From an uncultured Desulfomonile sp. (GTDB lineage Bacteria > Desulfobacterota > Desulfomonilia > Desulfomonilales > Desulfomonilaceae), in the NCBI GenBank assembly GCA_903920415.1, contig CAIXMD010000345.1, positions 1 to 16,965 of the forward strand: DNA of 16,965 bases, read 5' to 3'. How positions within the stretch are numbered: position 1 is the first letter of the stretch; the number at the start of each line of letters is the position of its first letter. Shown here in pieces: positions 1-5,927 of this stretch. The position numbers and the translations under genes are program-made. The notes below the pieces were generated by a model that ran no database searches, had not been told where the DNA came from, and worked only from the letters and a program-made list of their open reading frames with translations.

Positions 1-810
1 ATTCTCCAGGTTGTGTTTTCCGGGGAGCCTTGAATCCCAGTCCTGCGGGACGTCCTTGAAGTGGAACTCGTATCTTTCAGCAGGAGCCTCCAAGAACAGG
101 GTTTTACTTTCGGGCTGGTCTCCGTTGAATACGCAAAAGTCCTTTTCACGTTGGTAGAGAAAGATCGCCTTTTTATCTTGTATATAATCATCCATACCGG
201 TGTAGCGATTCAAGTGGTCCGGATACACATTGGTGAACACCGAAGCCTTAGGGGAAATCTTTGAATCGTGAAACCCTTGGAGTTGCCAGCTCGACAGTTC
301 CAGAACCACGGTATCTTCTTGTTCAACTGTCTCAAGGAGAGGGAGGGTGGCGTGGCCAATTATGTTACCGGAAAGATGCACTCTCGGTCGGTCGGCCGCA
401 AGGATCTTGTGGATCAGGGTGGTAGTAGTGGTTTTCCCACGGGTACCCGTAATACCTATTACATGACCTGAAAAATTCTTGCAAAATAGGCTTTCATCCA
501 TTTCTACAGGAACTCCACGGTCGGCTGCCATCTTCAAAAAAGGGGAAGATCGCGGCACATCTGCATTGCGAATGATCATGTCGGCATTCAGAAAATCGCC
601 AGGATCATGGCCTCCCAAGCGGAGTTTTACAGGGAGTCCTTCAAGCTTCTTCAAGGAAGGGGCGAGCTGTTCCGGCGTCTTCAAGTCGGTTACCGTTACT
701 CGAGCACCACAACGTACCAGGAACAGTGTATCTCCCAGGCCTCGGCCCAATAGGCCCAATCCCATAACGGTGACTCTTTTCCCATCAAATATTTTCCTCG
801 GATTGATCAT
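1..810 (-). CDS. murD: UDP-N-acetylmuramoylalanine--D-glutamate ligase (MurD-type Mur ligase), C-terminus cut off by window edge
   Basis: Reading the minus strand from ATG at 810 gives 270 residues with no stop before base 1. MurD adds D-glutamate to UDP-MurNAc-L-Ala in the cytoplasm during peptidoglycan synthesis. Visible parts are an N-terminal Rossmann-like domain with GLGLLGRG (17-24), an ATP-binding P-loop GITGTRGKTT (119-128), the family motif ELSSWQL (171-177), and NVYPDHLNRY (194-203). K213 or K214 lies where MurD carries its carbamylated lysine, and the HN of the next motif is at 266-267. About 170-180 C-terminal residues of the usual ~440 should lie left of the window. An in-frame ATG at 816 is an alternative start. 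It lies 76 bases downstream of map on the same strand. The P-loop (GTRGKTT rather than GSNGKST) and RNADVP in place of the usual SPGI make it a divergent MurD. MurD2 or another Mur-like ligase cannot be excluded. Confidence 0.82.
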   Translation of the reverse strand, partial: MINPRKIFDGKRVTVMGLGLLGRGLGDTLFLVRCGARVTVTDLKTPEQLAPSLKKLEGLPVKLRLGGHDPGDFLNADMIIRNADVPRSSPFLKMAADRGVPVEMDESLFCKNFSGHVIGITGTRGKTTTTTLIHKILAADRPRVHLSGNIIGHATLPLLETVEQEDTVVLELSSWQLQGFHDSKISPKASVFTNVYPDHLNRYTGMDDYIQDKKAIFLYQREKDFCVFNGDQPESKTLFLEAPAERYEFHFKDVPQDWDSRLPGKHNLEN

Positions 811-837
811 TATCATCCTATTACCAATGTATGACGA

Positions 838-851
838 ACAGTCCAGACTGT
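838..851. repeat. 14-bp palindrome upstream of murD
   Basis: ACAGTC-CA-GACTGT is a perfect inverted repeat with 6-bp arms. It lies in the map-murD gap, 28 bases upstream of the murD ATG at 810. It could be a dimeric-protein operator, but it is short enough to be chance. Confidence 0.25.
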
Positions 852-886
852 ATACGGTCAATGTTTGTTGAAGAAATCATGAATGA

Positions 887-1660
887 TCAGGGTTCGGAAA
901 GAACAAACGGCCCATTATCGGTTATTGCAACGGAGTGCTCAAAATGAGCGGAAAGCTTCCCATCGGCAGTAACAGCGGTCCATTCGTCGTCCAAAAGCTT
1001 CACACGCCACGTCCCTTCATTTACCATGGGTTCCAGGGCAAGGGTCATGCCTACCTCGAGGCGAGGATTCCAGCCCACTCCCGTATAATTGGGGATCTGT
1101 GGAAGTTCATGCATTTTCCTCCCGATACCGTGGCCGACAAAGTCTCGTACTACCGCAAATCCATTAGTTTCCACGTGTCCTTGAACAGCGGCCGAAATAT
1201 CCTGTAGGCGGTTCCCTGTAACCGCTTGTTCAATCCCTTTGTAAAGAGATTCTCGAGTAATTTTTAGAAGTTTCTTTGCCTGATCCGATACCTCTCCCAC
1301 TGGATAGGTACGAGCGGCATCTCCAACAAAACCTTTGTAAATGACACCCACATCCACTCCGACGATATCCCCTTCTTTTAAAATGCGGGGGCCGGGAATG
1401 CCATGAACTATCTCATCGTTAACCGATGAGCATATGGCTGCAGGGTAAGGCTTCTGGTTTCTCATGCGATAACCCTTGAACGCAGCTTTAGCCCCAGCCC
1501 GAAAAATCATTTTGTCAGCTAATTTATCTAATTCGCCGGTGGTGGTTCCAGGGCGGACCGCTTCTCCTAAACGATCCAGAATTTCAGCTACAATCAGGTT
1601 AACAACTCTCATAGTTTCGATTTCACGGCGGGTCTTAAGTACAATCATGCCAGGTTTCAC
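887..1660 (-). CDS. map: Type I methionine aminopeptidase
   Basis: Removes the initiator methionine from nascent cytosolic proteins. The 257-residue protein has the full pita-bread fold length for bacterial type I MetAP. All five metal ligands can be placed: D103, D114 (VDVGVIYKGFVGDAART), H177 (GHGIG), E210 (LALEPM) and E241 (HFEHS). The substrate-contacting histidines are H86 and H184. I chose the GTG at 1660 because an AGGA lies a few bases upstream. An ATG four codons later (1648) matches the usual family N-terminus (MIVLKTRREIE) but has no well-spaced ribosome binding site. It precedes murD on the same strand by 76 bases, so co-transcription is plausible. The sequence shows no truncation or missing residue. 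Confidence 0.97.
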   Translation of the reverse strand: MKPGMIVLKTRREIETMRVVNLIVAEILDRLGEAVRPGTTTGELDKLADKMIFRAGAKAAFKGYRMRNQKPYPAAICSSVNDEIVHGIPGPRILKEGDIVGVDVGVIYKGFVGDAARTYPVGEVSDQAKKLLKITRESLYKGIEQAVTGNRLQDISAAVQGHVETNGFAVVRDFVGHGIGRKMHELPQIPNYTGVGWNPRLEVGMTLALEPMVNEGTWRVKLLDDEWTAVTADGKLSAHFEHSVAITDNGPFVLSEP

Positions 1661-1802
1661 GGCTTTCCTGCCTTATCGATTAATAAATAGGACTAAGCGC
1701 TTCTTTCAGAATCTTAATATATCAGAATTTACGCTGAAGTGTCGCATGATTTTCGGTTTCATATCGGACTTGAACACCAGAGATCTGTTTGCCGCCCGAC
1801 AT

Positions 1803-1821
1803 TATTCCGAGCAACGGAATA
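1803..1821. repeat. Inverted repeat in the divergent map/thioesterase intergenic region
   Basis: TATTCCG-AGCAA-CGGAATA has perfect 7-bp arms around a 5-base spacer. It lies between the divergent map and thioesterase genes, so it could be an operator for either. There is no T-run on either side, which argues against a terminator. Confidence 0.35.
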
Positions 1822-1912
1822 GTGTGATAAGATACGGGTAAGTTGAGATGAATTTGTGGTCCCAGGAGATATGGCATCGGTATTTATGTCACTGAGAAAT
1901 CTCTATTCAATC

Positions 1913-1925
1913 ATTGCAATGCAAT
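1913..1925. repeat. Short palindrome just upstream of the thioesterase gene
   Basis: ATTGCA-A-TGCAAT is a perfect 13-bp palindrome ending 15 bases before the ATG at 1941, next to the ribosome binding site. It may be an operator or a small 5'-leader structure. It is AT-rich and short, so chance is possible. Confidence 0.28.
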
Positions 1926-1940
1926 ACAAGGATGTGAGGA

Positions 1941-2372
1941 ATGGTGGAAAGTAACCAGACTCGGGACAAGAAATCGCGCCCTATAGAACGCCAATTCGAA
2001 TGCAAAGTCTATTATGAAGATACTGACTGCATGGGGGTGGTTTATCACGCCAACTATTTGAAATATCTGGAAAGGGCTCGAACAGAATACGTCGAAGACC
2101 GGCTATCCAGCGTCGTCGGATACCATGAAAGGGGCTTCCTATTTATGGTCCATAAGATAGAGATGGCTTTTCACGCGCCGGCCCGGTTGGGGGACTCTCT
2201 TGTTGTGCGAACATGGATCGAGAACACAACCCGGTTCAGGATAGTGGTAAAACAAATCGTGATTAAAAAAGGAGAGCCTCGGGACTACCTGATAACAGCC
2301 ACTATCACGCTTGTGGCAGTAGCACCCGATGGACAATTACTTGAAATACCTCAAGAGTTCCACGACCTGTAA
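1941..2372 (+). CDS. YbgC/4-hydroxybenzoyl-CoA thioesterase family acyl-CoA thioesterase
   Basis: Hot-dog-fold thioesterase of 143 residues that hydrolyses acyl-CoA (or acyl-ACP) thioesters in the cytosol. The family signature is clear: YYEDTDCMGVVYHANYLKY (24-42) with catalytic Asp D29 and H36, followed by ERARTE (44-49). An AAGGATGTGAGGA ribosome binding site directly precedes the ATG. The first ~18 residues are a charged N-terminal extension relative to Escherichia coli YbgC. YbgC is often encoded beside tol-pal genes, but none are present here, so its physiological partner is not evident. It stands alone on the plus strand, divergent from map and 176 bases before the next gene. The family is certain; the substrate (short-chain, aromatic or phospholipid-linked acyl groups) is not. 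Confidence 0.92.
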   Translation: MVESNQTRDKKSRPIERQFECKVYYEDTDCMGVVYHANYLKYLERARTEYVEDRLSSVVGYHERGFLFMVHKIEMAFHAPARLGDSLVVRTWIENTTRFRIVVKQIVIKKGEPRDYLITATITLVAVAPDGQLLEIPQEFHDL

Positions 2373-2548
2373 ACCACAAAACAAGACTAGGGAACTGTGC
2401 CCATTAAACACTAATCGTTCATGTCAGGAACAATTGTTGATTGAAATTACCTCCCTTTGACTTCTTGCCATTTTCGGAGAGGGGAATAAGCCCAATTTAG
2501 AAAAGTCCTTGAGAGAACGGTCCGGTTCTCTATCTACAAGGAGAGTCC

Positions 2549-3361
2549 GTGGAGATTTTTCGTCCTGGTGTGTGCGCCAGTGCAGCGATTCTTGTTGCTG
2601 TTACTTTGCTGGCTGTACCTTACGCCCAAGGTGAAGACTCAGATGTTTTAATTGAGCGAGCCTTGAAGCTGTCCGGTCTCAGCGGACAAATCAAAATGCT
2701 TGACCGGATGCTGCTCTCGTCGATTCCCGCTGACGCATTTCCTGATCTGAACACAAGGAATAAGGCCGCCAAATTCTTGAAACAGGTGATGGACGAAGAT
2801 ACCCTTTTGAACATGGTTCAGACCTCTCTGAAGGATGATTGTAAGGGAGATTTACTCAAAAAAGTTCTCGATTTTTACAATTCAAAGCTTGGGAATAAGG
2901 TTGGCCGCCTGCAGAGTACCGCGCTTGAGCCCTCTCTGCTGAGAAATATCCGCGAGGGGCGAAAAACCTTTGCAGCTCTTGATGATCGACGCATGATGGT
3001 TCTGAAGAGGATCATTCATGCCGAAGGGGTGACTGAAGACAACGCAAAGTCATTGCGAAGCTTTATCCGTGGATTGATCGATGGATTTTCAGATGAAACT
3101 GACAATCGAGCAGAAAGGATGAGGATAACCCTGAAAGCCATAGAGAATACTGCATCGATAGCCGAAAATCGTACGGAAGAAATTGCTATGCTTGCATTTG
3201 CTCACACCTTCCAGACTTTGAGTGACAAAGACCTTGATGAATTGGCACATTTCCAAGAGTCGGAAGCCGCAGCTTGGTTCCGGAGCGCAGTTCGAAAAGG
3301 AGTCACGAAAGCTGTATATGAGACAGCTAAAGCACTTGGAAAAGCGATGCACAAACCTTGA
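2549..3361 (+). CDS. Secreted DUF2059-like protein with internal duplication
   Basis: A 270-residue protein beginning at GTG (2549) with a strong AAGGAG site five bases upstream. The N-terminus looks like a Sec signal peptide: a hydrophobic stretch at about 8-24 with a likely cut near A26 (PYAQG), so it should be periplasmic. The mature part is entirely helical in character, with no cysteine pair or catalytic motif. Two segments resemble the DUF2059 core: residues 99-125 (LLKKVLDFYNSKLGNKVG) and 226-252 (DLDELAHFQESEAAAWF). Each has an aromatic-rich F-x2-S-x-A/L-G/A turn, suggesting tandem copies. DUF2059 proteins are exported proteins of unknown function. The next gene on this strand is 243 bases away with its own promoter, so they are probably not one operon. 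I see no function-specific residue. Confidence 0.8.
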   Translation: MEIFRPGVCASAAILVAVTLLAVPYAQGEDSDVLIERALKLSGLSGQIKMLDRMLLSSIPADAFPDLNTRNKAAKFLKQVMDEDTLLNMVQTSLKDDCKGDLLKKVLDFYNSKLGNKVGRLQSTALEPSLLRNIREGRKTFAALDDRRMMVLKRIIHAEGVTEDNAKSLRSFIRGLIDGFSDETDNRAERMRITLKAIENTASIAENRTEEIAMLAFAHTFQTLSDKDLDELAHFQESEAAAWFRSAVRKGVTKAVYETAKALGKAMHKP

Positions 3362-3555
3362 TCGCTTGATGGCGCAAATCATACCATTTTTCCTCTAACA
3401 GTACAATTGGATGTCAGCCGGTATGCCTAGCTTTGCTACGAACGGCAAGACCTGACTTCGAGATCAAAACACGTCTGCTCGGTAAAGCTCAGAATCTGGC
3501 GGAGAAATGAAATTAAACATTTAAAATAAGGTACTTACGCTGGTGTACGATAAGC

Positions 3556-3584
3556 TTGTCATTTAGTCTTATTTCTGATATAAT
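3556..3584 (+). promoter_or_regulatory. Near-consensus sigma-70 promoter of the cysteine-peptidase-like gene
   Basis: TTGTCA (3556-3561), a 17-base spacer and a perfect TATAAT (3579-3584) form a near-consensus housekeeping promoter. It ends 38 bases before the ATG at 3623, giving a short untranslated leader. The surrounding DNA is AT-rich. Confidence 0.75.
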
Positions 3585-3588
3585 AAGA
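3567..3588. repeat. Inverted repeat overlapping the -10 box (candidate operator)
   Basis: TCTTATT (3567-3573) and AATAAGA (3582-3588) are perfect 7-bp arms separated by 8 bases. The right arm overlaps the TATAAT box and the left arm sits in the promoter spacer. This is the placement of a repressor operator. The arms are AT-rich, so the repeat alone is only moderate evidence. Confidence 0.45.
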
Positions 3589-3622
3589 TTAAATAGCTGT
3601 ATTATTGACGGAGTATGATTTT

Positions 3623-4342
3623 ATGACAAGCTCGATGTGCATGAGGCTGGTCAGGTGCACAGCCGTAATGTTTGTTGTGATATTTATATTGATATTTGGT
3701 ACAAAGAGTGGCGTTCAGGCCTCTTTCAACGTCAACGAAGATGCATTTTCCATATCCAATTCTCCCGGCTATTGTTTTGCCATGGTTGCCTTTTCACGCT
3801 GGTATTATCTTGCACGCGAAGGTAGGCCTCCTCTCAGAAAAGTAATTGCCGGCCAGGCCCAGCAACGGATTGCACGAGAACTTCAAGAGTTCTACAGCAA
3901 AAACCTGATCAAGATTCAAGCGGATTATTGCAATAGACATCATGGCGACCCCGCTGAATCTTTCAAGCGGCTCGTTGTTGGACTTGTTTCCGGTGAGCCC
4001 CGGATAGTACTGCTCATGAACAAAGGGACACTTGGAGCAGTCCTTCACGCTGTACTCGCCTATGAGTGGTTACCCCACCAGAATTTGCTTAAGGTATATG
4101 ATCCGAATTACAATAAAGAAGAACGTTTTATTGACGTAGAAAAGAGACAATACACATCATTGGACATTACGTATAATTCCATATGTTTTCCGGAGGTGTT
4201 GAATTCTCATCAGGCGTTATTGAAGAGGATGGAAAGATTATATGCCTTTCACGTTGATCGTAGTCCTCAAGAGACCTATCTAGGACCTGTATCCCAACCT
4301 CTGGTGAAAAGAGTTCAAGCAGGAAGCGTCTCACAGGATTGA
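3623..4342 (+). CDS. Predicted secreted papain-like/C39-like cysteine peptidase
   Basis: I chose ATG 3623 (239 residues) because GGAG lies nine bases upstream. A TTG at 3605 would add six residues and leave a poorer site. Basic residues at 8-11 followed by a hydrophobic core (13-26) and VQA at 31-33 predict export. The mature part has the layout of a papain-fold peptidase. Cys51 is at a helix start in SPGYCFAMVAFSRWYY, His142 is in GAVLHAVLAYEWL, and D160 is in KVYDPNYN. The HAV(L/V)AY and YDPN patterns are typical of C39-like and related papain-like domains. The spacing (91 residues Cys to His, 18 His to Asp) fits. No membrane transporter or substrate peptide is adjacent, so bacteriocin processing is not supported. 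The fold assignment is by motif only. It could be a non-peptidase relative, but the three candidate residues are intact. Confidence 0.62.
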   Translation: MTSSMCMRLVRCTAVMFVVIFILIFGTKSGVQASFNVNEDAFSISNSPGYCFAMVAFSRWYYLAREGRPPLRKVIAGQAQQRIARELQEFYSKNLIKIQADYCNRHHGDPAESFKRLVVGLVSGEPRIVLLMNKGTLGAVLHAVLAYEWLPHQNLLKVYDPNYNKEERFIDVEKRQYTSLDITYNSICFPEVLNSHQALLKRMERLYAFHVDRSPQETYLGPVSQPLVKRVQAGSVSQD

Positions 4343-4355
4343 AGTGAGGACTATG

Positions 4356-4369
4356 CGATTCGTGAATCG
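4356..4369. repeat. Small palindrome between convergent genes
   Basis: CGATTC-GT-GAATCG lies 14 bases after the stop of the cysteine-peptidase-like gene, in the convergent gap before the beta-barrel gene. No T-run follows, so it is not a clear intrinsic terminator. Confidence 0.25.
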
Positions 4370-4420
4370 GTGATTGTCGTTAGACGGAATTTAGCTTAAC
4401 AAAATTCAACCGAGCGTCCA

Positions 4421-5242
4421 TCAAAACCCAAATAATAAGCCAGCAGATAGGCCTGCAAGATTCAATGACCACTCATTGTTTAGAATCTGGTTATCCTCAA
4501 CACAATTTACGAAGCGGGTCGAAGCGCCTAGCGTGATAACTATGTCTGGATGCATCTCCCAGTAAGCGCCAAGTCGTGCCATGGCGAGAAATCCCCTTGT
4601 GATAAGGTGAACGCCCTCCATTTCCAGATTTAAGTCCACTCCGTAAGGAAACAAGTAGCGGGCCTCGAATCCCAAAACAGGATATATGCCGTCGAGCTTT
4701 CTCGTGTTTGAAATCGAAACTCTGTCCATGGTCTCGCCATTGATGGTAGCTCTAAATAGGATATGGTGGACCCCGATACGAGGCGCAACCCAAAATGATG
4801 AAACATCCAATATTTTATATCCATAGGAAACCCTTAACCAGTTCAGATCAAGCCTGGTTTCCAGAGGAGTGTCGACTGCATAAGCTCTGTTTTGGAACCG
4901 AAAGGAACTCGGTGTTCTCCTGAGCCCGGTAGGGGAAGCCATCAGGTAGTCTAGGTTTATCAGATGTCTTTCCAGGATCGCCCCCTGGAGGAATATTGAG
5001 ACGGATTCACCTTGTTCCAGTCCCAGAGAGGACATATCTACTTTTGAGCCTGAGTCTGGCATCCCACCTGCTGGAACAAGCATCTCTCCGGACATCCAAA
5101 GATAACCCGTGTCCATTCCTAGAAGAAAACGTGCGGAGGGAGTCAGCCGAAACGGTTCTTGAGCCCAGACCTGAACTTCAATAAACGTCATGAGCCAGGT
5201 GGCTGAAACGAGACAGCAGGCTAAGACTCTGCGTAGCTTCAT
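4421..5242 (-). CDS. Predicted outer-membrane beta-barrel protein
   Basis: I do not recognise the family. The ATG at 5242 (273 residues) is preferred over an upstream GTG at 5260 because AGAGGTGA sits eight bases before it. The N-terminus MKLRRVLACCLVSATWLM is a Sec signal peptide with a likely cut after VWA (about residue 27). The mature protein has many alternating hydrophobic strands with aromatic girdles (for example WLRVSYGYKI, YPVLGFEARYLFPYG, AGLLFGF). It ends in phenylalanine, the usual BAM recognition residue. The estimate is roughly 8-12 strands; this is my reading, not a computed topology. It is encoded convergently to the cysteine-peptidase-like gene and has its own candidate promoter. 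A porin, adhesin-like or lipid-related barrel are all possible, and substrate or function cannot be inferred. Confidence 0.68.
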   Translation of the reverse strand: MKLRRVLACCLVSATWLMTFIEVQVWAQEPFRLTPSARFLLGMDTGYLWMSGEMLVPAGGMPDSGSKVDMSSLGLEQGESVSIFLQGAILERHLINLDYLMASPTGLRRTPSSFRFQNRAYAVDTPLETRLDLNWLRVSYGYKILDVSSFWVAPRIGVHHILFRATINGETMDRVSISNTRKLDGIYPVLGFEARYLFPYGVDLNLEMEGVHLITRGFLAMARLGAYWEMHPDIVITLGASTRFVNCVEDNQILNNEWSLNLAGLSAGLLFGF

Positions 5243-5280
5243 TGCAATGTCACCTCTCACGGCGGAATCTGATGTGGCCG

Positions 5281-5309
5281 TTTATATAATTTTCCCCCGT
5301 GATCAGCAA
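5281..5309 (-). promoter_or_regulatory. Candidate sigma-70 promoter for the beta-barrel gene
   Basis: On the minus strand TTGCTG (5309-5304), a 17-base spacer and TATAAA (5286-5281) precede the ATG at 5242 by about 38 bases. The -10 box is good and the -35 box is weak. Confidence 0.45.
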
Positions 5310-5393
5310 TAAAGAAATCGCAATTAGCTACTATACGTTTGTGGTGGGGTTCTATCCAGTAATGTAATCATAAAGTTACAGCAGAGTGCTTAC

Positions 5394-5582
5394 TCAAGCG
5401 GCCACTACGTCGTCTTCGATAGGCCAGCGACCCTGATTCAACCATCTCACGAGCGAAGCATCTATGGCATCCTCGAACACTTCGCAACGGGCCGCTATTT
5501 CCTTGAAAGAAAGGCCCTGCTTTAGCATGTTGTGAATGTTTTCAGGAGTCATGCGGACTCTAGAGCCTTCCATCTGTAGCAT
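5394..5582 (-). CDS. Small protein of 62 residues, possibly helix-turn-helix
   Basis: A complete small gene with a very good ribosome binding site (AAGGAG, six bases before the ATG at 5582), which is the main reason to accept it. A second ATG three codons in is less well placed. The sequence is acidic overall with no signal peptide or membrane segment, so it should be cytosolic. Residues 12-35 (TPENIHNMLKQGLSFKEIAA plus RCEV) resemble the first helices of an HTH such as those in resolvases or sigma factors, where 'G-S-x-K-E-I-A' is typical. The likely recognition helix (36-48) is less convincing. It follows clpX on the same strand, but a terminator and ~345 bases separate them, so it probably has its own promoter. 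A small DNA-binding or protein-binding regulator is possible; I do not recognise a family. Confidence 0.68.
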   Translation of the reverse strand: MLQMEGSRVRMTPENIHNMLKQGLSFKEIAARCEVFEDAIDASLVRWLNQGRWPIEDDVVAA

Positions 5583-5739
5583 AATTCACTCCTTATTTAC
5601 ATATCAATATACTAAGAGTTCTCAGACCGACGAAGGTTCCCTTCATTCTTCAAAATGGCCGCCCATCCACCAATTACACAACAGCATATCGGCTTGTACT
5701 TATTAACGATAAGAAACCGGATCTTGATTTCTTACCTAC

Positions 5740-5760
5740 ATCTTGACCAAGTGTCAAGAT
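5740..5760. repeat. Inverted repeat ATCTTGAC with an extra half-site
   Basis: ATCTTGAC-CAAGT-GTCAAGAT has perfect 8-bp arms and a 5-base spacer. A third copy of the half-site (ATCTTGA) lies 19 bases to the left at 5721-5727. The pattern fits an operator with an accessory half-site, or a transcript hairpin, but no T-run follows it on the minus strand. Confidence 0.42.
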
Positions 5761-5894
5761 TTAACTTTCATATGTGCCGGCAAATGTGAATTCCTCGTTA
5801 TAGGGAGTGCCGGATATGAAACAAAAACTCAGTCCTCCGGAACCTGGAAACATATTCCGGTATCAAGCCCAAGAGAGATTACTTACGACCTACG

Positions 5895-5921
5895 AAAAAC
5901 CAGACCATTGATGTTGGCCGG
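5895..5921 (-). terminator. Likely intrinsic terminator of the tig-clpP-clpX operon
   Basis: Starting seven bases after the clpX stop, the minus strand reads CCGGCCA, a 7-base loop, then TGGTCTGG and TTTTT. The stem pairs with one G-U and one mismatch and is directly followed by five T residues. The imperfect stem lowers certainty. Confidence 0.58.
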
Positions 5922-5927
5922 CAAGAG

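Larger units (their letters stand above)
5583..5927. other. 345-base gap between clpX and the 62-residue gene
   Basis: There is no convincing gene here. It contains the clpX terminator (5895-5921) and an 8-bp inverted repeat (5740-5760). A TATATT on the minus strand (within 5604-5612) could be the -10 box of the 62-residue gene, but no matching -35 is visible. The open frame at 5743-6015 on the plus strand starts at TTG without a ribosome binding site and overlaps clpX. Confidence 0.5.

Noticed and set aside
61..871. Three plus-strand open frames (67, 67 and 130 residues)
   Set aside because: They lie over the murD frame on the minus strand, which has clear Mur ligase motifs; the plus frames have no family-like content.
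2429..2438. AACAATTGTT palindrome upstream of the DUF2059-like gene
   Set aside because: Ten AT-rich bases with no extension; expected by chance in a region of this composition.
3362..3604. Terminator after the DUF2059-like gene
   Set aside because: No stem followed by a T-run was found on the plus strand in this gap.
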